From positions 1-64,000 of the forward strand of contig NZ_CAOS01000012.1 in assembly GCF_000315365.1 (NCBI RefSeq): a DNA stretch of 64,000 nt, given 5' to 3'. Source of the DNA: Desulforamulus hydrothermalis Lam5 = DSM 18033. GTDB lineage: Bacteria > Bacillota > Desulfotomaculia > Desulfotomaculales > Desulfotomaculaceae. The notes beneath the pieces are model-generated. The model was not told where the DNA came from and ran no database searches. It saw only the letters and a list, made by a program, of their open reading frames with translations. Below, piece by piece: positions 53,297-60,694 of the stretch (positions within the stretch are counted from its first letter, which is position 1; each line of letters begins with the position of its first letter). The translations under genes and the position numbers were made by a program.

Positions 53297-54355
53297 CTAT
53301 ACCAGATACTCTACTTTTGCTCCGGGGAAATGCTTGGCCAAGTGAAGCTGGAACAGTTGGCTTATTTCTGCCAGTGCCTCCTTAGGATAAACGTACTTAC
53401 CGTAGCCAAATTGACCGTACTTAAATTGGCGCTTGCTTTCGTCCATATCCAGTCTGGATTGGGGAAACAGCTGATTGATGTTTAGCTTGGCCCGCTGGGT
53501 AAAACGATGAGTAATAAATTCAAAGGTTAAATCATGGCGGTAGTGCGGCTCCAAGACCCGGTTCAGTTCCTCAAACAATTCGCTGTAATCCTGCTGCCAG
53601 CCGTCGTACATCATAATAGGAGCTATCAAAAAGCCCAGGGGGTAACCTGCCTGTGCTACTTTGCCGGCGGCAGCTATTCGTTCCCGCATAGAGGGTGTAC
53701 CGTGTTCGAAATTTTTTATCACAGGTTGGGCATTAAGGCTAAACCGAAAACGGGTGCGGCCGTTGTGCCGGGCATCCAGCAGTGAATCCACATCGGTAAA
53801 TTTAGTTACAAAACGGAACCTGGCATACCGGTTTTGCCCAAAAAACTCAATGGCTTGCTTTAAAGCCCCGGTATACCTTTCTACCGGGATAGGGTCAGAA
53901 GTGGCAGCGCCTTCAAAAACAGTTTCCTCAGGCAAACGATGGGTTATATAAGACTCGGCTCGCTCTAATATTTCTTCAATGTTGACATATACCCGCAGAT
54001 AGGGCTTCTTGCCCAGGTTGGTCAGCAAATAACAGTATTCGCACTTGCCGGGGCAACCGGTCACCAGAGGCAGCTGGTAATGGGCTGAGGGTTTGCAGGT
54101 CTGAAAATCTTTTCCTTTGCGAACTCCCACCACCAGTGTACGCTTGGCTTCGACAAAGGCTTCCTGGGCGGTTTGCCCCGGGATACCGGTTACCCGGTTA
54201 TGGGAACCGGTCACCGTCACCGGAATGCCTGCAGACCGGAAGTGATCGCGTAGCCTAATACCCAGTTCATAATCCAGAGCGGCCGGCTCGATGAAAACTC
54301 GTTTCGGAATGAAGATATCGGCGGTAATGTTATTTTTTACTACAGTACTTGACAT
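53297..54355 (-). CDS. splB: Spore photoproduct lyase-like radical SAM protein
   Basis: This 352-residue radical SAM protein aligns along its whole length with SplB, which splits the spore photoproduct thymine dimer during germination. The cluster motif is CPGKCEYC (C101, C105, C108). VTKFTDVDSLLDARHNGRTRFRFS and FEFITHRFT are shared. With a constant offset of 10 from B. subtilis SplB, the position of catalytic Cys141 is Ala151 (EGAATSD in place of EASCTSD, from memory). It may thus be a paralogue with changed chemistry. The ATG follows GACGAGGTT. The 273-bp gap downstream shows no gene. Confidence 0.85.
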   Translation of the reverse strand: MSSTVVKNNITADIFIPKRVFIEPAALDYELGIRLRDHFRSAGIPVTVTGSHNRVTGIPGQTAQEAFVEAKRTLVVGVRKGKDFQTCKPSAHYQLPLVTGCPGKCEYCYLLTNLGKKPYLRVYVNIEEILERAESYITHRLPEETVFEGAATSDPIPVERYTGALKQAIEFFGQNRYARFRFVTKFTDVDSLLDARHNGRTRFRFSLNAQPVIKNFEHGTPSMRERIAAAGKVAQAGYPLGFLIAPIMMYDGWQQDYSELFEELNRVLEPHYRHDLTFEFITHRFTQRAKLNINQLFPQSRLDMDESKRQFKYGQFGYGKYVYPKEALAEISQLFQLHLAKHFPGAKVEYLV

Positions 54356-54530
54356 AACCTCGTCCTTTGTTTAAATTTTTATATCTAAGTATGTCGCAGG
54401 ACTTTTGAATTATACAGAACAGACTGAAGGTCCTGATTTTATTTTTTATCGGGTTGTTAAAAAAGGCAGCTAATGCAGAGATTGGCTAAGCATTAACGCC
54501 AGAAAGGAAAAAATTACTGCCAGGAGGGCT

Positions 54531-54580
54531 TTGACTCACAATATATGGTATTTTATAATTAGTCTGCCCACTATATATTG
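54531..54580 (+). promoter_or_regulatory. nrd promoter with paired NrdR boxes
   Basis: TTGACT and TATAAT are 17 bp apart (54531-54536, 54554-54559). An NrdR-type core CAATATATGG (54539-54548) lies between them, and a perfect core CTATATATTG (54571-54580) lies just after the -10 box. Their 32-bp spacing is three helical turns, the usual layout for NrdR repression. The promoter serves nrdR-nrdD-nrdG. Confidence 0.88.
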
Positions 54581-54617
54581 GGCAAAACAAAACCCTATTT
54601 ATCGGGGGTGAACACAG

Positions 54618-55076
54618 GTGCGTTGTCCCTTTTGCAGTTTTCCCGAAAGCCGGGTTTTAGACTCCCGTCCGGCAGATGAAGGAAACAGCATACGTCGCCG
54701 CAGGGAATGCGGTGAGTGTGGTAAAAGATTCACCACCTACGAGCGGGTGGATGAACGGCCGCTGGTGGTGGTGAAAAAGGACGGGCGGCGGGAGGTTTTT
54801 GACCGTACCAAACTGCTGGCCGGGTTAATGAAGGCCTGCGAAAAAAGACCGGTACCGCTGCAAAAGATAGAAGATACTGTGCATTACATCGAACGGGAAC
54901 TGCGCAGCCATATGGAACTGGAGGTGCCCAGCCATGTGGTGGGGGAACTGGTGATGGACCGGCTGCTGGCATTAGATGAAGTGGCGTATATCCGGTTTGC
55001 TTCGGTGTACCGGCAGTTTGGTGATATCAAGAGTTTTCTCAAGGAAGTTGAAAAATTGTTAAAGAGTAAGACATAA
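54618..55076 (+). CDS. nrdR: Transcriptional repressor NrdR
   Basis: NrdR senses ATP/dATP and represses ribonucleotide reductase genes. The 152-residue product has a zinc ribbon (C3, C6, C31, C34) with the DNA-binding Arg-rich stretch IRRRREC, followed by an ATP cone (about 48-138, VVVKKDGRREVFDRTKL). The GTG at 54618 follows GGGGGTGAACACAG. It is the first gene behind a promoter with two NrdR boxes, so it controls itself and nrdD. Confidence 0.97.
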   Translation: MRCPFCSFPESRVLDSRPADEGNSIRRRRECGECGKRFTTYERVDERPLVVVKKDGRREVFDRTKLLAGLMKACEKRPVPLQKIEDTVHYIERELRSHMELEVPSHVVGELVMDRLLALDEVAYIRFASVYRQFGDIKSFLKEVEKLLKSKT

Positions 55077-55090
55077 AGGGGGACCTTGGG

Positions 55091-57121
55091 ATGTTTACCA
55101 AGATTAGAAAAAGAGACGGCCGGGAAGTGGCCTTTGATGAAACAAAAATTACCGATGCCATCTTTAAGGCGGCCAAAGCGGTAGGGGGCGAAGACCGCCA
55201 AACGGCGATGGAACTCACCCTGGAAGTTTTAAAGTTGTTGAAAAAACAATATAACGGTCATATTTTTGGTGTAGAAGAAGTTCAGGACATGGTGGAAAAG
55301 GTGCTGATTGAGACAGGGCATGCCCGTACCGCCAAAGCGTATATTTTGTACCGTCACCAGCGTACCCGGCTGCGGGAGGCCAAAAGCGACCTGATGGATG
55401 CCGTAGAGGAAATTCTGGCAGAAACCAACCGGGAAAATGCCAATGTTTCCAACTCGCCCTCAGCCAAAATGCTGCAGATTGCCAGCGCAGCCAGCAAGAA
55501 GTATTATTTAACCCGCTTAATCCCGGAAGAAATGTCCCAGGCCCATGTCAGGGGGGATATACATATACATGACCTGGAGTTTTACGGTAAAACTCTAACG
55601 TGCATACAGATCCCCCTGGGAAGATTATTGAAAGAAGGATTTAATACAGGCCACGGTTATATCCGCCCACCCAAGCGGCCGACCTCGGCCACTGCCCTGG
55701 CTGCGATTATATTGCAAAGCTCCCAAAACGATATGCACGGCGGCCAGTCTTTTGCCTTTTTTGACCGCGATTTAGCACCGTTTGTGGAAGACGCCAGTGA
55801 TCATGAAACTTACCAAGCTATGGAGGCCTTAATATATAACCTAAACAGCATGCACAGCCGGGCCGGTGCCCAGGTGCCTTTTTCCAGTCTTAACCTGGGC
55901 ACCGAAACCTCTGAAGCAGCACGCAAGGTAACCCGCAACCTTTTGTTGGCTTATGAAGCCGGGTTAGGCCGGGGGGAAAACCCCATCTTTCCCAATATCA
56001 TTTTTAAACTAAAAGAGGGTATTAACCTGAATCCCGGTGATCCCAACTATGATTTATTTCAGTTAGCTATTCGGGTTTCTTCTAAACGGTTAAATCCTAC
56101 CTTTAGCTTTATGGATTCTTCCTTTAACAACGAGTATGGGGATCAGGTGGGCTACATGGGATGCCGTACCCGGGTGATTGCTAACCGCCGGGGTCCGGCA
56201 GTTACCGACGGTAGAGGTAATTTGTCTTTCACCACTATTAATTTACCCAGGCTGGCCATTAAAGCAGAACGCAACCTGGATAAGTTTTACCGCCTGCTGG
56301 ATGAAGTTATGGATTTAGCTTGCCGTCAACTGTATCACCGCTTCCGGGTGCAGGCTAAACTTAAAGTAAAGGACATGCCTTTTGTTATGGGGCAGGGGTT
56401 GTATCTGGGTTCCCAGGGACTTAAACCGGACGATGTGATTGAAGATGTAATTAAGCACGGCACCCTGTCACCGGGCTTCATCGGTTTGGCCGAAGCGCTG
56501 GTGGCACTAACCGGCCGGCACCATGCGCACAGTGAGGAGGCCCAGGCATTAGGGTTGGAAATTGTTTCTTACCTGCGTCGTAAGGTTGACGAGGCGGCTG
56601 AACAATACAATCTCAACTATACCCTGCTGGCTACCCCGGCTGAAAGCGTAGCAGGTCGTTTTGCGAAACTGGATCGCAAAGAATTTGGCATTATACCCGG
56701 TGTGACCGACAAAGATTATTACACCAACTCCTTCCATGTGCCAGTGGGTTATCCCATCGGTATTTTTGAAAAAATATCGTTGGAAGGCCCCTATCACAAG
56801 TTCTGCAATGCCGGGCACATCAGTTATATTGAAATGGCTTCACCGCCGTTGCATAACCCCCAGGCGGTGGAGGCCATAATTAAACACATGCGGGCCAGTG
56901 ATATGGGTTATGCTGCCATCAACTTCCCGGTGGACTACTGCACTTCCTGCAATATCACGGGAGTCATTAACCAGGACAGTTGCCCCCGCTGCGCATCCCC
57001 GGAAATTCGCCGGGTGCGCCGCATCACCGGTTATCTCAGTACGGTGGACCGGTTTAATGACGCCAAGGTATCAGAATTAAAGGATCGGGTGGTACACTCC
57101 GGAATGGATGGGCGAGGTTAA
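55091..57121 (+). CDS. nrdD: Anaerobic ribonucleoside-triphosphate reductase NrdD
   Basis: NrdD is the oxygen-sensitive glycyl-radical enzyme that makes deoxynucleotides from NTPs. The 676-residue chain has an ATP cone (about 3-95), a ten-stranded barrel with GDIHIHDLEFY and SQNDMHGGQSFAFFD, and a C-terminal zinc site (CTSC and CPRC). The glycyl radical loop reads RRITGYLSTVDRFNDAKVSEL, with Thr in place of the common Cys before the Gly. The ATG follows AAAGGGGGACCTTGGG. It lies 14 bp after nrdR and abuts nrdG. Confidence 0.96.
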   Translation: MFTKIRKRDGREVAFDETKITDAIFKAAKAVGGEDRQTAMELTLEVLKLLKKQYNGHIFGVEEVQDMVEKVLIETGHARTAKAYILYRHQRTRLREAKSDLMDAVEEILAETNRENANVSNSPSAKMLQIASAASKKYYLTRLIPEEMSQAHVRGDIHIHDLEFYGKTLTCIQIPLGRLLKEGFNTGHGYIRPPKRPTSATALAAIILQSSQNDMHGGQSFAFFDRDLAPFVEDASDHETYQAMEALIYNLNSMHSRAGAQVPFSSLNLGTETSEAARKVTRNLLLAYEAGLGRGENPIFPNIIFKLKEGINLNPGDPNYDLFQLAIRVSSKRLNPTFSFMDSSFNNEYGDQVGYMGCRTRVIANRRGPAVTDGRGNLSFTTINLPRLAIKAERNLDKFYRLLDEVMDLACRQLYHRFRVQAKLKVKDMPFVMGQGLYLGSQGLKPDDVIEDVIKHGTLSPGFIGLAEALVALTGRHHAHSEEAQALGLEIVSYLRRKVDEAAEQYNLNYTLLATPAESVAGRFAKLDRKEFGIIPGVTDKDYYTNSFHVPVGYPIGIFEKISLEGPYHKFCNAGHISYIEMASPPLHNPQAVEAIIKHMRASDMGYAAINFPVDYCTSCNITGVINQDSCPRCASPEIRRVRRITGYLSTVDRFNDAKVSELKDRVVHSGMDGRG

Positions 57122-57122
57122 G

Positions 57123-57644
57123 ATGGAGAAGGGGAATTTGTTGAGCGGCAAACTTCGCTTGGGCGGTATTGTTGCCAACAGTGTGGTGGACGGGCCGGGA
57201 TTGCGCACGGTGGTGTTCCTGCAGGGATGCCCCCGCCGCTGTCCGGGCTGCCATAACCAAGAGCTGTTGGACGCCGGCGGCGGCAGGGAAGTAACTGTGG
57301 AGGAAGCCTGGCAGGAAATCAAGCCTACCATTTCTCCCCTGACCCAGGGCGTTACCTTTTCGGGCGGCGACCCGCTGCTGCAGCCGGCAGCGGTTTACGA
57401 GCTGGCCAGACTGATCAAAAAACAGTTTCCCAGGCTGGATATTTGGTTGTATACCGGCTACCGGTATGAAGAAATAAAAAACCTGCCTGTACTGGAATTG
57501 GTGGATGTGCTGGTGGACGGTCCCTTTGAACAAGATAAAAGAGATTTAAGCCTGGCCTTTCGGGGCTCTGCCAATCAACGGTTGATTGATCTTCCTAGCA
57601 GCCGCCGCAACGGTCAGCCGGTAGTATGGCAGCCCCCGGCGTAA
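57123..57644 (+). CDS. nrdG: Anaerobic RNR-activating protein NrdG
   Basis: NrdG is the radical SAM activase that puts the glycyl radical on NrdD. The 173-residue protein has CPRRCPGC (C36, C40, C43; a CX3CX2C site) and FSGGDPLLQ (SAM contact). The ATG at 57123, one base after the nrdD stop, has GAGGTTA upstream; an ATG at 57108 lies inside nrdD. It ends the nrd operon. Confidence 0.95.
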   Translation: MEKGNLLSGKLRLGGIVANSVVDGPGLRTVVFLQGCPRRCPGCHNQELLDAGGGREVTVEEAWQEIKPTISPLTQGVTFSGGDPLLQPAAVYELARLIKKQFPRLDIWLYTGYRYEEIKNLPVLELVDVLVDGPFEQDKRDLSLAFRGSANQRLIDLPSSRRNGQPVVWQPPA

Positions 57645-57687
57645 CCGCTTAAGGCGGTTGAGAGGGCAACGGGGAGTGAAATTAGGT

Positions 57688-58290
57688 ATGGCATTGTACC
57701 ATGACGCAGAGCTATACAAGATAATAACATGCAGAAAATGCCAACATGCGGTGGTTGATACAGAACAAACAGCCAAGGCCTGCCACAAAGTTTTTCAAGA
57801 ACTGGATTTTACAGGTCGCCGTCGGTTAGGCTTGTCGGGGGCTAAACCTAAGCATCACGATATTTTTACAGTGGCCGTTGCCGGTTGTCCAAATGCTTGC
57901 AGCCAACCCCAGATTAAGGACTTCGGTTTGCTGGGACAGGCTGTTCCGGCGGCAGCGGAAGGTTGCAGCGGTTGCGGTTTGTGTACGGCAACCTGCCCGG
58001 ATCAATGTATTCTGTTGACAGAAAAGGGACCGCAAATAGATGCATCCCGCTGTCTTAATTGCGGTCAATGTGCTGCATGTTGTGCCACCGGTGCGGTTAC
58101 CGTCAGCAAAGCCGGTTATAAAGTAATGCGGGGCGGTAAACTGGGGCGCCGGCCCAGGCTGGCTGAAGAGGTTGCAAGCCTGACTGATGAACAAGAGGCC
58201 CTGGGGTGGCTGCGGCAAACCCTTGAGTTATTGCTGGCAGAAGGGTTGCCCGGGGAGAGACTGGGGACTTTATTAAACAGACTAAAATAG
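57688..58290 (+). CDS. Small nitrite/sulfite reductase-like ferredoxin protein
   Basis: This 200-residue protein holds half of the siroheme-cluster signature of nitrite/sulfite reductases (VAGCPNACSQPQIKDFG, CX3C) and then two ferredoxin-like 4Fe-4S motifs (CSGCGLCTATCPDQC and CLNCGQCAACCATGA). An N-terminal CRKC is also present. The CX5C half of the siroheme site is not seen, so it may not bind siroheme. It is too short for a full reductase and resembles small siroheme-type or ferredoxin-domain proteins of anaerobes. The ATG at 57688 is a choice; a TTG at 57658 and a GTG at 57676 are possible. It lies 43 bp after nrdG. Confidence 0.8.
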   Translation: MALYHDAELYKIITCRKCQHAVVDTEQTAKACHKVFQELDFTGRRRLGLSGAKPKHHDIFTVAVAGCPNACSQPQIKDFGLLGQAVPAAAEGCSGCGLCTATCPDQCILLTEKGPQIDASRCLNCGQCAACCATGAVTVSKAGYKVMRGGKLGRRPRLAEEVASLTDEQEALGWLRQTLELLLAEGLPGERLGTLLNRLK

Positions 58291-58309
58291 ATCGTCTATA
58301 AAATAATAC

Positions 58310-58402
58310 TCGACATCTGTCATCTTTTGTCATATAATAAGCCATGTGCATATTGCACACCCGCCTTTTATTTTGTACTCGGCTTCCGGCCGAGTCTTTT
58401 TA
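58310..58402 (+). ncRNA. Candidate short RNA: promoter, hairpin, terminator
   Basis: TCGACA (58310-58315) and TATAAT (58333-58338) are 17 bp apart. A GTGCA-TAT-TGCAC hairpin and the terminator at 58377-58402 follow with no frame between them. A transcript of about 55-60 nt would result. It may instead be only the terminator region of the gene before it. Confidence 0.3.
58377..58402 (+). terminator. Terminator in the gap before the TM1266-type gene
   Basis: ACTCGGC and GCCGAGT form a 7-bp perfect stem around a 5-base loop, followed by CTTTTTATTT. Confidence 0.85.
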
Positions 58403-58534
58403 TTTGGTTGATTGTCACGGGCGTTTGGCAATTTAAATTAAATGTTATAAAAATGTAAGTTTTGGCAAACAGGTTTTGGCTTATAAATATCTAAATAATT
58501 AGTAAACTTTTAAGATAACAGGGGGGGTTGCTGC

Positions 58535-58792
58535 ATGGAAAACAGTGTCGGTGGCGTAGTTATTGTGGTGGAAGATCGTGAAAAGCTGGCTCCTAAAGTA
58601 AATGCCGTTTTAACGGAGTACGGTGATCTTATTGTGGGACGGGTAGGACTGCCCTACCGGGAAAAGAACAAATACGTCATTACTATTGTTGTAGACGGCG
58701 ATGTAGCCGTGGTTAATGAAATGGTTGCCAAATTGGAAGGGCTGGGCGAAATTCAAGTCAAGCTGGCTCTTAGCGGGGTATGTAATCCATAG
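58535..58792 (+). CDS. TM1266-type iron-only hydrogenase system regulator
   Basis: This 85-residue ACT-like protein is of the TM1266 family, named for a gene near [FeFe]-hydrogenase maturation genes. The pattern GVVIVVEDREKLAPKVNAVLTEYGDLIVGRVGLPYR...ITIVVDGD fits the family. The role is unknown; regulation by a small ligand is assumed from the ACT fold. No hydrogenase gene is in the window. The ATG follows AGGGGGGGTTGCTGC. A terminator lies just after it. Confidence 0.85.
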   Translation: MENSVGGVVIVVEDREKLAPKVNAVLTEYGDLIVGRVGLPYREKNKYVITIVVDGDVAVVNEMVAKLEGLGEIQVKLALSGVCNP

Positions 58793-58800
58793 GGTTGATG

Positions 58801-58834
58801 AAAAGAGGTGTTGTTTGGCTAACACCTCTTTTCG
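58801..58834 (+). terminator. Terminator after the TM1266-type gene
   Basis: AAAAGAGGTGTT and AACACCTCTTTT form a perfect 12-bp stem with an 8-base loop and end in T residues. It lies 9 bp past the stop and 26 bp before the next gene, so it may attenuate that gene. Confidence 0.85.
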
Positions 58835-58859
58835 TTCCTGCCGGAAGGGAAGGTGGAAA

Positions 58860-59168
58860 ATGGATTTAACTAAAATTCTGCAAAGGTTACAAGAGGAAAA
58901 ACCTGCTGTGGCTGCTGCCATAGGTGATTTGCGACAAGCTGTGCTGATGAATTCTTCGCTGGATGATAAAACTGCTAACCTGATAGCCGTTGGAATAGCT
59001 ACCGCTTTACGCAATCCGGATGCGTTGCGGGGGCATTTAAAGCTGGCCCGGGCTGCCGGCGCCAACCGCGATGAGGCAATTGGTGCGGTGCTCATGGCTA
59101 TCCCTGGCGGCGGGGTGCCGGCTGCTCTGGCTGCCCTGCCGGAAGTCTGGGAACTTTATGATGCATAG
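58860..59168 (+). CDS. Carboxymuconolactone decarboxylase-like protein without CXXC
   Basis: The 102-residue helical protein looks like the AhpD/CMD fold (DKTANLIAVGIATALRNPDALRGHLKLARAAGANRDEAIGAVLMAIPGGGVPAALAAL). The CXXC that gives AhpD its thiol activity is replaced by non-Cys residues; the protein has no Cys at all. It may bind a ligand or act in a complex. The ATG at 58860 follows GGGAAGGTGGAAA. The call rests on pattern memory. Confidence 0.72.
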   Translation: MDLTKILQRLQEEKPAVAAAIGDLRQAVLMNSSLDDKTANLIAVGIATALRNPDALRGHLKLARAAGANRDEAIGAVLMAIPGGGVPAALAALPEVWELYDA

Positions 59169-59236
59169 CAGTTTTTGCATGCTGACAAAGGGTTAAGGTT
59201 GGCAACACTGTAAAATTGCCCTTGGCAAACCATGCT

Positions 59237-60493
59237 TTAGGCAGCGGATTTTAATTGCTGCCGGGCCAGATCCGGCTTTAATTGTCCCTCCCACTTGGTT
59301 ATTACCAAGGACGCCACACTGTTTCCTACCACATTCACCACTGTTCTGGCCATATCAAGAACCCTGTCAATGCCTGCAATAAAGGCAAGTCCTTCGAGCG
59401 GGATGCCCACTGAGCCAAGAGTAGCCAATAACACCACAAAGGAGACTCCGGGGACACCGGCAATGCCTTTAGAGGTAACCATCAACACCAAAGTCAAAGT
59501 AATTTGAGCGCTCAAAGGCATCTCAATGCCATACATTTGAGCAATAAACAGCGCTGCAATGGCCTGGTAAAGGGTACTGCCGTCCAGGTTAAAAGAATAC
59601 CCTGTCGGTATAACAAATGAAGTAATTGCCTTTGGGCAGCCTAACCGTTCCATTTTTTCCATTATTCTAGGCAGTACAGTTTCACTGCTGGCGGTTGAAT
59701 AGGCTAAAAGCAATTCCTCTTTCAGGTAACGCAGCAGTGAAAAAATGTTTACCCCGGCATATCCAGACACAGTGCCGAGTACCATAACAAGGAACAAAAA
59801 CATGGTGACATAAACTGTGATTGCCAGCTTGCCAAGGGGTATCAAAGAAGCGACACCAAATTTAGATACAGTGGTTCCGATTAAGGCAAATACGCCGATG
59901 GGCGCAAACCTCATGATCATATTGGTTACTACGAACATGGTTTCGGCTACAACCTGAAAAAAATGCAGTACCGGTTTTCCTTTGTCGCCCAGGTGGGATA
60001 AACCTAATCCAAATATAACAGAGAAAAATATAATAGCCAGCATGTCGCCTTTAGCCATAGCGTCTATTACATTGACAGGTATAATGTTAACCAAGGTATC
60101 AACCAGACTATGGCTTTGGGCTGCTTCGGTTGTTGCTACATATTTGCTGATATCGCTTTTAGACAGCCGGCTCATGTCAACACCCAAGCCGGGCTGAACC
60201 AGATTTGCCGCCAACAGACCAAATATAATTGCAATTGTCGTAATTACTTCAAAATACAGTATTGTTTTGCCGCCCAGTCTTCCCAGTTTTTTAACATCAC
60301 CCACTCCGGCCACGCCAACTATCAATGTTGACATAACAATAGGAACCACGATCATCTTTATCAAGCGGATAAACATGTCACCCAGTGGTTTAAGGTAAGT
60401 GTTTACGGCGGGGCTGCCATAAAAAAGAGCACCAATAATGATGCCTGCAATTAAGCCCAATAAAATTTGAAAAACCAGACCGTATTTCTTCAC
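59237..60493 (-). CDS. gltP: Dicarboxylate/amino acid:cation symporter (DAACS)
   Basis: This 418-residue membrane protein is of the GltP/DctA family, which imports glutamate, aspartate or C4-dicarboxylates with H+ or Na+. Family marks are the Ser-rich re-entrant loop STASSETVLPRIMEKME (HP1), SFVIPTGYSFNLDGSTLYQ (TM7 and NMDGT-like motif) and KGIAGVPGVSFVVL (HP2), then GIDRVLDMARTVVNVVGN (TM8 substrate residues). The Arg in TM8 favours an acidic substrate. The GTG start follows AGGAGGTAACAA. Two TGTCGAA boxes lie upstream. Confidence 0.93.
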   Translation of the reverse strand: MKKYGLVFQILLGLIAGIIIGALFYGSPAVNTYLKPLGDMFIRLIKMIVVPIVMSTLIVGVAGVGDVKKLGRLGGKTILYFEVITTIAIIFGLLAANLVQPGLGVDMSRLSKSDISKYVATTEAAQSHSLVDTLVNIIPVNVIDAMAKGDMLAIIFFSVIFGLGLSHLGDKGKPVLHFFQVVAETMFVVTNMIMRFAPIGVFALIGTTVSKFGVASLIPLGKLAITVYVTMFLFLVMVLGTVSGYAGVNIFSLLRYLKEELLLAYSTASSETVLPRIMEKMERLGCPKAITSFVIPTGYSFNLDGSTLYQAIAALFIAQMYGIEMPLSAQITLTLVLMVTSKGIAGVPGVSFVVLLATLGSVGIPLEGLAFIAGIDRVLDMARTVVNVVGNSVASLVITKWEGQLKPDLARQQLKSAA

Positions 60494-60546
60494 TTGTTAC
60501 CTCCTGATAATAAATTTTGCTAAATTAAAATTGCCTATCGACTAAT

Positions 60547-60572
60547 TTCGACAAATTATTATTTATTCGACA
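60547..60572 (-). promoter_or_regulatory. Two TGTCGAA boxes (Spo0A-like) upstream of gltP
   Basis: TTCGACA occurs at 60547-60553 and 60566-60572, that is TGTCGAA twice on the gene's strand, 19 bp apart, 54-79 bp before the start. TGTCGAA is the core of the Spo0A box. Binding is not shown. Confidence 0.45.
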
Positions 60573-60614
60573 TGGTATGACGATTTTCCTACTTTAGCAA
60601 TTGGTAATATATGC

Positions 60615-60652
60615 AAAAAACAACCCGTATCACTTTAATGGTGGTACGGGTT
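60615..60652 (-). terminator. Terminator after cooS
   Basis: On the minus strand AACCCGTACCAC and GTGATACGGGTT form a 12-bp stem (one G-T pair), followed by GTTTTTTG. It ends 43 bp past the cooS stop. Confidence 0.9.
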
Positions 60653-60694
60653 AAAAGTATTAATTATTGCGAGGGGAGTCATTTCCTGTGGGGA

